Assembly: GCA_025024175.1 (NCBI GenBank)
Contig: QCXZ01000064.1
Location: forward strand, 21,262,286 to 21,326,285
Origin: Rhyzopertha dominica
Lineage: Eukaryota > Arthropoda > Insecta > Coleoptera > Bostrichidae
Reading direction: 5' to 3'
DNA: 64,000 nt
The translations under genes were made by a program, and so were the position numbers. Shown here in pieces: positions 1-9,059 of this stretch. The stretch's first letter is position 1. Each line of letters starts with the position of its first letter. The notes beneath the pieces were generated by a model, which saw only the letters and a program-made list of their open reading frames with translations, ran no database searches and had not been told where the DNA came from.

Positions 1-107
1 GATAGAGATACATATTGGTAGGATACTGTGAGAAGGCATTGCATACAAGATAAGTTTCTGTTATTCATTTTCTTTCTATTTATTTTGCTATCACATTAAG
101 TACTTCA

Positions 108-1300
108 ATGTCAGACGGAGAAGAAAATTCGTTCACTAATCAATAAAAGACTTTCATAACAAAACGTGACATATACAAGTCACAATTAACTAGATTCAAT
201 ACATTTTTGATTAAATTTAAGGATTCTACTTCAAAAGATTTCAATCAGTTACAGATTCGACTTCAAAAATTAGATGAAAAACTTGGATAAATTTTAATGA
301 AATTCAACCTAAAATTGAAATTTTGACTGAGTGATGAACTTGAAGGGGCATCTTTTGAAGAATTATATTTTTCTGCAACTAGCGAGGCAAAATATTTGCT
401 AGATTCCCATCAGACCAATACTACAAATGCTCCTTTATTAACAAACCGAAATAACAGTCCCAAAAGTAATGTAAAATTACCACCGTTAGAGTTACCAGTA
501 TTCAAGGGTGATTATGACCTGTGGTTTAATTTTGTTGACTCATTTGACGCATTGGTAAATACAAATACCAAATTATCTAAAGTATCACTTACAGAATTGC
601 TTAAAGGGGGAAGCAGCCCAAGTTATAAGATCCATTGAAGTCACTGATTACAATTACGATGTAGCTTGGGGCTTGCTACGTGAGAGATATAAAGATAAGC
701 GACTCATTGTCGATAAACGCATTCACTCCATACTACAACTGCCAATTATAACTCGTAAATCACACTTTTCATTGCGTCAATTTTCTAACGATCTTAAAAA
801 AATATTCGTTCTTTGAAATCATTAGGCCAGCCTGTAGACGCATGGAATACAATCATAATCTTCATTTGCACTCAAAAATTAGATGTTTCCTCAAGAAAAG
901 AGTGGGCTTCATCCAATGAAAGCAATGAGTGTCCCACATTGGACAAATTTACTCATTTTCTTGCAAGATGTTGTCAAATACTAGAGAAGGTAGACACCAA
1001 TATTTTAAAGCCACAGGGAACAAATTATAAGAAAGAACCTACTCGTTCTTATTTTCATATTGGAATCACAAATTATTCCCAAAACATTATTTGCAGTTTC
1101 TGTCAGGCTAATCATTTTAACAATCAATGTCAAAAATTTCTAAGCCTGCCAATTGAAAAACGAATAAGTCAAGTGAAGAGAACTAATTTATGTTCAAACT
1201 GTTTGAGACCCGGCCATATGGTTAAACAGTGTAGATTAAGTACTTGTAAGAAATGCAATAAAAAAACACAACACTCTTTACATTTAGAAGTGTTAAATGT
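108..1300 (+). pseudogene. BEL/Pao-type Gag, decayed
   Basis: Gag of a BEL/Pao LTR retrotransposon, which would form the particle that packages the element RNA. An ATG at 108 opens a reading frame that soon hits a stop, and coding similarity continues in other frames. The leucine/charge-rich N-terminal part lies around 160-400. The typical DUF1759 motif LPVFKGDYDLWFNF lies at 496-537. Two zinc-knuckle-like clusters lie near 1093-1275 (CSFCQANHF.NQC and CSNCLRPGHMVKQC). Frameshifts near 608 (after a G run) and near 812 break the frame. The protease region resumes only after an ~800-bp foreign stretch. No LTR or primer-binding site could be recognised in the first 107 bases. The family call is firm and the exact ends are not. 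Confidence 0.8.
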
Positions 1301-2110
1301 GTTTAATTCGTTTTTGTTTATCTATTAATAAAAGAGTTCTTTCTGTTTCTGAAGTCCTCATATTATTTGATAACTTAAAAGGTTTTGGCCAGAAAACCTT
1401 GGATGATAACATAGTTTTGCAATGAGATAAATAACATAATGGCTTTAGAAAGGAGAGTTGTTGTTGGTCATGTCAATGTGACATTTTGAGCCCCCTAAGC
1501 GCTGCGTGCCCGGTCTATTGGCCGTGGTTCCTTCGACCTGTGTCTCGTAGACCGGGGGGCCTACCTGTGGGTCGATTGACGTGATTGGGTGGAGAGGGAC
1601 TGCCATACGGGGACCCCCGATCCTGGTCACTGGGATGCTAACTGTTGTAGTTGGGCGTCCAGGGGAGCCTTGACTCATTTCAGGTGGCTCTAGCTAGTTG
1701 TCGAAGAACGAAGACTAATGATGTTGTTATTTGGTAAAAGACGAACTTGATAAGGAATGATTTTTGTATGACTGGGAAATTATGCCGATAGGGGGAATAA
1801 AGTCCCCCGGTGAGTAGAAACTGCATTGTTTTTGACACAGAGCAGTAAGTCTTTATTTTTCATGTTATCATCCTCTTTTGGAACCTGGCCAATTGTGACT
1901 TTAAGTTGAGAATATAGGTTGAGATTAACTGCTATGTGATAACCCACTAGATACAAGGTAACCAACTTTCAATACCTACTAGTGGATCAAGTAAAGATAG
2001 GTGATAAAGATTGTACTATAGTTGTAATGCTGTTCTGAGAAAGTAAGATAATATTGAGATTTGTCAGGGGTGGATCCAGAGCTTTTTTTGGGGCTGATTG
2101 ATGGGACTTT
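1301..2110. other. Insertion inside BEL/Pao element with GC-rich island
   Basis: This stretch separates the zinc-knuckle region from the protease linker of the BEL element and matches neither, so it is probably an insertion. Positions about 1478-1690 are strikingly GC-rich compared with the AT-rich surroundings. A 77-codon minus-strand frame crosses the island (1445-1678), but it is probably a by-product of the GC content. No terminal repeats or coding domains were recognised. The limits are approximate. Confidence 0.45.
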
Positions 2111-2660
2111 TTCAGAAGAGAATAATTCTAGCACAAATTCAAATAGTGATAGAAATTCCAATACTAAATTAAATACAAATCACAATGCAAATGCAAATTC
2201 ATTTATCGATAATTATACAAATAAAAGCATCCATATAAATGTTACTACCAATTCAATACCAAATACAAACACAACTGGTAATATACAAAACAATCCAGAT
2301 TCCAATTCCACTTTGAGTAATGAAGTAATGCAAGTTCAAATTGATAACCATACACCAAATTATACTTCATTAATATGCTCAGCACAAGAAATACCAAACG
2401 AAACACTTTTATCCACTGCATTAATCAACTTATTCGATAGTAATGGGAAACCTGTAGAGTGTCGAGCCTTACTTGTGCAGGGTCTCAATCCAGTTTTATA
2501 TCCCAAGATTTATGTCAAAAGTTAGAATTAAAAGGTGATAGTATTAATTTACCAGCATGTGGAATAGGTCAAGGTGTTCTGAATATTACAAAAAAGGTAA
2601 CTGCTACAATTCAATCATTAAATACCAATTACAAAACAAATTTAACACTGCTAGAGTAAT
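2110..2660 (+). pseudogene. BEL/Pao linker and aspartic protease (DUF1758-like), decayed
   Basis: Continuation of the BEL/Pao polyprotein. An Asn/Ser/Thr-rich low-complexity linker (about 2115-2300) is followed by the start of the retropepsin-like protease: ETLLSTALINLFDSNGKPVECRA at about 2400-2468, then SQSSFISQDLCQKLEL in another frame at about 2481-2530. A frameshift near 2475 separates the two halves. It falls where the catalytic D-S/T-G of such proteases is expected, and no intact DSG triad is visible. The enzyme would process the polyprotein in an intact element; here it is non-functional. Confidence 0.7.
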
Positions 2661-2719
2661 AAAGCAAATAGCACACAATGTTCCTCAAACTACTATAAAT
2701 TTTAAAAAAATATAAATAT

Positions 2720-3236
2720 CCCTAATAAAATATTTTTAGCCGATCCATATTTTCATATTTCTGGACCTATAGATATTTTGTTGGGGGTAGAAGTATTCTG
2801 GGATTTGCTTAGTGTGTGTCAAATAAAATTATCAAACAACTCACCAATATTCCAAAAAACTAAACTGAGATGGATAGTTGCAGGTAAAATACCTTTTACA
2901 AATACAAACAATAATACTCAATGCAATTCTTTAATATCACTTTATTCTATCAATTTAAATAATCAATTAGAAAATATTTGGAAATTGGATGAACAATCTG
3001 AATCTACTACTAAATATTATTTTGTGCAAACTATAAACGTGATGAAAATTGATGATTTCATGTTTCGTTGCCTACCCGCGCCAATTTAAAAAACATAGGC
3101 GATACACAAGACATTTTCACAACAAGTTTTTATAATTTAGAACGCAAATTAAACAAAAACCCAGTATTTAAACAATTGTACATTAATTTTATGCAAGAAT
3201 ATTTAGATTTAGAGCATATGAGTGAATTTAATAAAA
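2720..3236 (+). pseudogene. BEL/Pao Pol, end of protease and start of reverse transcriptase
   Basis: The segment around 2740-2800 (ADPYFHISGPIDILLGVEV) is the protease-to-RT transition of BEL/Pao Pol. It is followed by QKTKLRWIVAGKI (about 2857-2895) and, in another frame, LERKLNKNPVFKQLY with QEYLDLEHMSE (about 3140-3227). These are hallmarks of the N-terminal edge of the BEL RT domain. The similarity stops abruptly at about 3236, before any RT catalytic motif, where an unrelated coding fragment begins. The element is therefore 3' truncated, with RT core, RNase H and integrase missing. Confidence 0.7.
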
Positions 3237-4219
3237 ATGAATTGCAAATTTACAAGATCAGAACAGAAATGCTGCTGCCGATAGCAAAAAAATAGATATA
3301 TTTTATTCAGATAATTGTGCTGGACAGTAGAAAAACCGGTACATGCGGTTTCCAAATCAAAATATCAAAAGTGTCACGCATGAATACCTTATTACTGGGC
3401 ACAGTCAAAACGAGGGAGGTAGTGCCCATTCCATAATCGAACAACAAATCAAAAAAATTAAAATCTTGGCCAATTTTTATCCCTGAGCAATATATTTCAT
3501 TGATTAGGGTGGCAAAAAAAATCTGGGAAACCATATCGAGTTGAAGAATTAGGTATTTCATAGGTTTTTTATTATTTGAGATATTTGAAATAAGATTGCC
3601 CCATTTTTTTATTTCTTTCAATATTGCGTATAATTTGAGATATTAATTACTAAAAATTAAAGAATTCAGTTGTGACGTCATAAGCGAACAATCTGGTTGT
3701 ACCGTGTGAAAAAGAGAGGGATAAACAACAATCGGAGTAAGTAGCAACATCGCGTACAGCTGTCCACTGACAGTACAGTGACAGGTGAGCTGAATCATCC
3801 GTAAACGTGTTTTTTATGCGTTGTGTTTGCTTTCTTTTGTTTATCGTCCGTTCTTCTTACGTTAATTAGGCATTATCAAACACAAACACAACAATTCCAA
3901 CACCGACACAAGATGATAACGTTTACAAAGCCACGTATGTTTACAATCAGCTTGTCTGACGCCCGACATCCGGCCGTGATTTGACAGCACAAAAGAATGG
4001 CAAAGTAACACTAGAAATACCCAATTGAGCTATAATGATTTCTTCAATCTAAAAGCTTTCAAAAATACAGAAGGAGAAGTATTTAAAATTACAGATGTAA
4101 AAATGATTAAAGTTNAGAAAGATCAACCAGGGAATGTTTATTANAAGAATTCGTGTAAAGAACCTGAATTTAAAATACTGAACATATTTAATCAAACAAG
4201 AAAACAAAAAGAAAATTAA
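3237..4219 (+). pseudogene. DUF7869-like (DNCxGQ) transposon protein, fragment
   Basis: Reading the plus strand from about 3260 gives a fragment with the motif IFYSDNCAGQ, a stop, then KNRYM, and further on THEYLITGHSQNEGGSAHS. This pattern is characteristic of a large group of repeat-associated insect proteins assigned to DUF7869, whose nuclease-like core has the DN..GQ and GH motifs. The C-terminal part reappears at 4025-4219 (YNDFFNLKAFKNTEGEVFK ... KDQPGNV). The gap of about 3640-4010 shows no similarity and is probably an insertion or unspliced sequence. In-frame stops and two undetermined bases (4115, 4144) break the frame. The domain name is from memory of the family; its biochemical role is unknown. 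Confidence 0.55.
3640..4010. other. Non-coding stretch between two DUF7869-like pieces
   Basis: No coding similarity is seen. It may be an insertion, because the flanking coding pieces belong to the same protein. No terminal repeats were found. Confidence 0.3.
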
Positions 4220-4391
4220 TAGGTTTCTTTAAAACAAGCATATATCACTTAAATGAAAATGTAAGTTGAAAAATTATATAAGGTATTTTTTTTTGTTTGA
4301 CCATGACAAAATTAGCAATGGGTACCCTAAGATAATTTTGCAAATTCCTTTACGTAATCAATAAAACTCCCAACGTTTCTCCTGAGATTTA

Positions 4392-4415
4392 GGCCGTCCG
4401 CAGACGGGTCGATTG
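4392..4415 (+). repeat. Harbinger left terminal inverted repeat
   Basis: Perfect 24-bp match to the reverse complement of 6386-6409; preceded by TTA. Confidence 0.95.
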
Positions 4416-4576
4416 CTACTCGAAGTGTGCGTCTCGAACTCGAAGCGGTTTTTTCTCCTTGCAACTTCTAATGTAAATGGTGGGGAATCCGCATACGGGT
4501 CGACTGGCAGTCGAAACGTATTCGAAGCGATTCCGTTTCAAGCGTCTGTCGTTTCGTGCGACGAACAAAATCGCAC

Positions 4577-6263
4577 ATGACGAGAGCAACGCGTAAGAAA
4601 TTGAATCAAAACATTATGGAAGGGTTCAACATAAAATTTGTTGGAGAGGTCGAAAAACATCCGGAGCTGTACGACTATACACTGGTCGAGTATTCCCGGA
4701 AAGATTGTACCGAAAAGGCCTGGAATTTGGTGGCAAAGGCGGTAAATTTATCAGGTAAAAAGGCTACTATAATAATATTGTAAAATAGTATTTATTTATT
4801 TACACTGCTAATTTGTAATAACAGTTGTCAACACTTTGGTTTATTACATCTTGAGTCCATTTTCTTTCCTTATCTAAGGGTAAAATAGTTTTGTAATAAA
4901 CATATACAATCCTAAATGCAGTAATTCCATTGTCATGGCAAAGATGCCATTGGAGTAAGAAAATAATTGGTCAAATAATCTCTTAAAGCATTGGCGCTTC
5001 TATTATTGCTGATTTTCCTTCTAGGTGGTGGCGTGAAACATCTGGTGTTGGCACTATTCATATTTTCCTCGGTCAGTTGTGGTGTGTATGGACATCCCTC
5101 TTTTTTCTAACATAATTATGTAGTACGCAGACAGATTTTATTATATTATTTATGGTACTCTTGTCACGACAACGTATGGCTGTACTAAGTACGCCAAATT
5201 TTTCAGTCATCATGCCAAATGTACATTCGATTGTTTTTCTTCCTCGACTTAGACGGTAGTTGAAAATTCTTTTTGTATTATCCAGAATTCTTTTTGAGTA
5301 AGGTCTCATTAAATGTTGGGATAACGGAAAGGCTTCATCTCCGACAAAATAGTAAGGAAATAATCAGTGGTCATAGTCATCATGAGAAAGTTTCGAAGGC
5401 GGTGGAATGTCAAGCTGTAAATTTGTTAGCCAGTGTTTCATTGCTGAGGCTCTGAAAATGCCTCCATCACTATTTCTACCGGCGTACCCAGTTTCGATTA
5501 TGGTAAACAAGCCATCAGTATCACAACATCCCAAAAGTACTATTGAGTGATAGAACTTGTAATTAAAGTTTGTTGAACCAGTATTAGGAATTTTCTCTAT
5601 GCGTACATGCTTTCCATCAATTGCTCCTATACAGTTCGGAATGTTCCATAAGGTCTGAAAACGCTGTGCAATATACAGCCATTGCTCTCTAGTAGGGAGT
5701 GGCATGTAGACGTCTTTTAATTCATTCCATATGATCTTTGTTGTCTCCGATACTATTTGTCCAATTGTAGTCTCGCCTCGGCAAAAGTAGAGTCCTAGTG
5801 ATACAAATGTAGACCCAGTAGCCAAATACCTAAAATAAGGATTAGACTTTCACAATTAAAAATATATATTTACACAAGTCTTTTTAATAGTGCCAGAATG
5901 CAAAGAAAAATGGAGGAACATCAGAAATACATTTGTAAAAAATTTAAAACCAAAACCTAGTGGCATTGGAACTGCAAGGGAAAAAAATATTACCTAACAG
6001 AGGCAATGCAATTTACCATTCCTTACATCAAGGTGGTCGGTACCACTAGCGGGAATTTGCCTCAAATTTCCGAAGGTAGCGCAGGTCGTTCAACATCCAC
6101 TGTAATAGGGGAGGATGTTGAAACGGAAACCGAAGAAACGCAGGATGTATCCGTTGGAGACCAAGAAGATGCCCTCGCGTCAGATTTGTCACCCTCCACC
6201 ACCTCGATACCACCTGCAACAGCGCCGCAAGCAATGGCTACTATAATCACTTTTAACAACTAA
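4577..6263 (+). CDS. Harbinger-encoded MADF-domain protein, two exons, one frameshift
   Basis: DNA-binding partner protein of PIF/Harbinger transposons, thought to help the transposase enter the nucleus and find the ends. Exon 1 (ATG 4577 to 4754) contains the first half of a MADF domain: FVGEVEKHPELYDYTLVEY ... EKAWNLVAKAVNLS. A donor G|GTAAAA at 4755 and an acceptor TTTTAATAG ending at 5890 remove a 1,136-nt intron. The splice restores the domain precisely, continuing with VPECKEKWRNIRNTF in exon 2 from 5891. A one-base shift near 5980 (A run) is needed to enter KKYYLTEAMQFTIPYIK, the usual end of MADF. An acidic Ser/Thr-rich tail then ends at TAA 6261-6263. The intron wholly contains the transposase exon on the opposite strand. 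Confidence 0.8.
5073..5829 (-). pseudogene. Harbinger DDE transposase, one in-frame stop
   Basis: Endonuclease domain (DDE_Tnp_4 type) that cuts the element ends. Reading leftward, a splice acceptor (TATTTTAG, plus-strand 5830-5837) precedes YLATGSTFVSLGLYF. Then come GAIDGKHVRIEKI (first Asp), the GYAGRNSDGGIFRAS region (second Asp), VGDEAFPLSQ, and RKTIECTFGMMTEKFGVL (Glu). Frame and domain order are preserved across a single TGA at 5364-5366, which splits the domain into 153- and 78-codon parts. The N-terminal exon, which should encode about 100 residues, was not found upstream. It would have to lie beyond 5831, overlapping MADF exon 2. The catalytic residues are all present, so the stop is the main visible defect. 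Confidence 0.88.
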
Positions 6264-6385
6264 ATGTCGCAGGCAAACTGACGAATACAAATCGACCCGT
6301 GTGCGGAACGCCATCCGATCGGAACGATCATTCCGCGTGCGATACGTATTCGACTTCGAGTTCGAGACGCAGTCGCTTCGCGTAA

Positions 6386-6409
6386 CAATCGACCCGTCTG
6401 CGGACGGCC
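6386..6409 (-). repeat. Harbinger right terminal inverted repeat
   Basis: Perfect 24-bp inverted match to 4392-4415; followed by TTA. Confidence 0.95.
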
Positions 6410-6412
6410 TTA

Positions 6413-7080
6413 ATGTTTTTCGAGTTGTGTCAGCTTCAGTGTTGCCAGTCTAGTACATATGTATTAGAGCTAATACTTTTCAGTTCTAACTAGAACTCTA
6501 GCACATTTTTTAAAATGTAGTGTTTTTTTCTAAAATTTTGTAAAATTCTGAATTCACTGCCCCTAAAAATGTCTCAGTACCAATACAAGCGACCGACATT
6601 AATAGCCCGTTAATTTATCTTGGTCCGTCAGAACATACCGACATACTGGGCCAGTCGCGTAAAATCGACAATTGTGTGATAAGGCATACCAATAACTTTG
6701 GTCAGTCGCATAAAATCCACATTAATCTAAAGAACTATAAACTACCTATCCTCAAATTCCTGGTAAGGTTTCGGCTTTTGATGCAAGCGTTGAATATGCG
6801 GTACGTGTAGTGCAATTCCACCAAGGTGTTGCTCTTATGCCTAACACACTACAGTTGCACAGTTGCACAATTCCAAGTTCTGCTTGCATTTGTTACCGCA
6901 AGTCAATCACTGTACGCTCATTAGCCAAGTTTTGTAAGTTTAGAAAGGATGAAAGCAAAGTACACAACGCATTATTCGTACTTGGTGAAATTTTCACCAA
7001 TTATTGTCCCTATGCATATTTAGCGTCACTATATAATCACTGTCCGATATTCTTTGGGTAGTCGTTTTCATCTTCTGGGA
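6413..7080. other. No recognised feature
   Basis: AT-rich sequence without supported coding potential. Two similar stretches near 6625-6670 and 6690-6720 (GGYCAGTCGCRTAAAATC) are degenerate local repeats. Confidence 0.4.
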
Positions 7081-9059
7081 CAACTACTATAATAATACGC
7101 CAACTAAACCAAAACACATCTTTTAAATTGCACACGGCATACTTTCTCAACGAGAGGGATATAATTAAGGTAAAACGAACAGGAAACGACGTTTATAAAA
7201 GCACCGGTTTGTTTTCCCATTGACATGGATTTAATTAAGGTAGAAGGGACAAAAAAAGACGTTTAAAAAGGTAGATTTCGGTTATTGGGGCAATGGCTGT
7301 AATACGCCAGCCAGAGCTATCTCCTTTAAACTTCACACGGTTTACTTTCCCATCTACAGGGATTTAATTAAGGTAAAACGAACAAAAAATACCTTTAAAA
7401 AAGTCCCCCCCCCTGAAGGAGTGGAAATTGAAGTCCACGAAAAGTTGTCAAAAAATTCACATCAACTCTACACATGCACTAGAACATTTCTCCCGAGTTT
7501 GGGAATTTTAACTTCAACCGAAGATGTTAAACTCGATGTCTCAAAACCTCGTATTGGGTAGATTTCGTCTTTTGGGTAAAGTGCTGTAATACGCCAGCTA
7601 AAGGAGATATCTCCTTTAAACTTCACACGGTTTACTTTCCCATCGACAGGGATTTAATTAAGGTGAAACGAACAAAAAACGACTTTTAAAAAGGTCAGCC
7701 CCATGAAGGGGTGGAAATTAAAGTCTACGAAAAGTTGTCAAAAAATTCACATCAACTCTACGCATGCACTAGAACATTTCCCCCGAGTTTGGGAATTTTA
7801 ACTTCAACAGAAGATATTAAATTCGATGTCTTAAACCTCGTATTGGGTAGATTTCGTCTATTGGGGCAAGTGCTGTAATACGCCCGCTAAACGAGATATC
7901 TACTTTAAACTTCACATGGTTTACTATCCCATCGGCAGGGATTTAATTAAGGTGAAACGAACAAAAAGAGGCCTTTAAAAAAGTCACCCCCCCTGAAGGG
8001 GTGGAAATTAAAGTCCACGAAAAGTTGTCCAAAAATTCACCTCAACTCGACACATGTATTGGAACATTTCCCCCGCGTTTGAGAATTTTCGCTTCAACCG
8101 AAGATGTTAAACTCGATGTCTGAAAACCTCGTATTGGGTAGATTTCGTCTATCGGGGCAAGTGCTGTAATACGCCAGCTAAACGAGATATCTCCTTTAAA
8201 CTTCACACGGTTTACTTTCCCACCGACAGGGATTTAATTAAGGTGAAACGAACAAAAAAAAGACCTTTAAAAAAGTCACCCCCCCCTGAAGGGGTGGAAA
8301 TTAAAGTCCACGAAAAGTTGTCAAAAAATTCACATCAACTCTACACATGCACTAGAACATTTCCCCCCGTTTGGGAATTTTAACTTCAACCGAAGATGTT
8401 AAACTCGATGTCTCAAAACCTCGTGTTGGGTAGATTTCGTCTATTGGGGCAAGTGCTGTAATACGCCAGCTAAACGAGATATCTCCTTTAAACTTCACAC
8501 GGTTTACTTTCCCATCGACAGGGATTTAATTAATGCGAAACGAACAAAAAAAGACCTTTAAAAAAGTCACCCCCCTGAAAGGGTGGTAATTAAAGATAAA
8601 AAAAATTGTCAAAAATACATATCAGCTCTACACATGCACTTAAACATTTCCCCCGAGTTTGGGAATTTTAACTTCAACCGAAGATGTTAAACTCGATGTC
8701 TCAAAACCTCGTGTTGGGTAGATTTCGTCTATTGGGGCAAGTGCTGTAATACGCCAGCTAAACGAGATATCTCCTTTAAACTTCACACGGTTTACTTTCC
8801 CAATCGACAGGGATTTAATTAATGTGAAACGAACAAAAAAAGACCTTTAAAAAAGTCACCCCCCTGAAGGGGTGGTAATTAAAGATAAAAAAATTGTCAA
8901 AAAATTCATATCAGCTCTACACATGCACTTAAACATTTCCCCCGAGTTTGGGAATTTTAACTTCAACCGAAGATGTTAAACTCGATGTCTCAAAACCTCG
9001 TATTGGGTAGATTTCGTCTATCGAGGCAAGTGCAGTAATACGCCAGCTAAACGAGATAT
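7081..9059 (+). repeat. ~290-bp tandem (satellite) repeat array
   Basis: The marker CTGTAATACGCC recurs at 7296, 7583, 7873, 8163, 8456, 8743 and (as CAGTAATACGCC) 9033, giving spacings of 287-293 bp. Each unit contains TTTAATTAAGG, a run CGAACAAAAAA, a C-rich/G-rich inverted motif (CACCCCCCTGAAGGGGTGG), TCAACTCTACACATGCACT and AACCTCGTATTGGGTAGATTTCG. The leftmost units (7081-7296) are shorter and more divergent, as expected at the edge of an array. The right end stops abruptly at about 9059 inside a unit. There is no coding content. Confidence 0.92.

Larger units (their letters stand above)
4392..6409. mobile_element. PIF/Harbinger DNA transposon, complete ends
   Basis: A 2,018-bp element with 24-bp perfect terminal inverted repeats (4392-4415 and 6386-6409, beginning GGCCGTCCGCAGACGGGTCG). 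A TTA target duplication flanks it (4389-4391 and 6410-6412), the expected TWA target of PIF/Harbinger. Subterminal direct variants of the end (CCGCATACGGGTCGACTGG near 4489, and on the other strand near 6285-6310) may bind transposase. It carries the two genes of this superfamily: a DDE transposase and a MADF (Myb/SANT-like) protein. Both are damaged, so this copy is not autonomous. Confidence 0.95.

Noticed and set aside
1445..1678. A 77-codon minus-strand gene in the GC-rich island
   Set aside because: Frames stay open easily in GC-rich DNA. No domain, splice sites or start context support a gene.
6046..6259. Overlapping minus-strand frames taken as the missing Harbinger N-terminal exon
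   Set aside because: Their sequences do not resemble the family N-terminus and they mirror MADF exon 2.
7081..9059. CRISPR-like array
   Set aside because: The whole 290-bp unit is repeated with no short-repeat/unique-spacer pattern, in a eukaryotic context.
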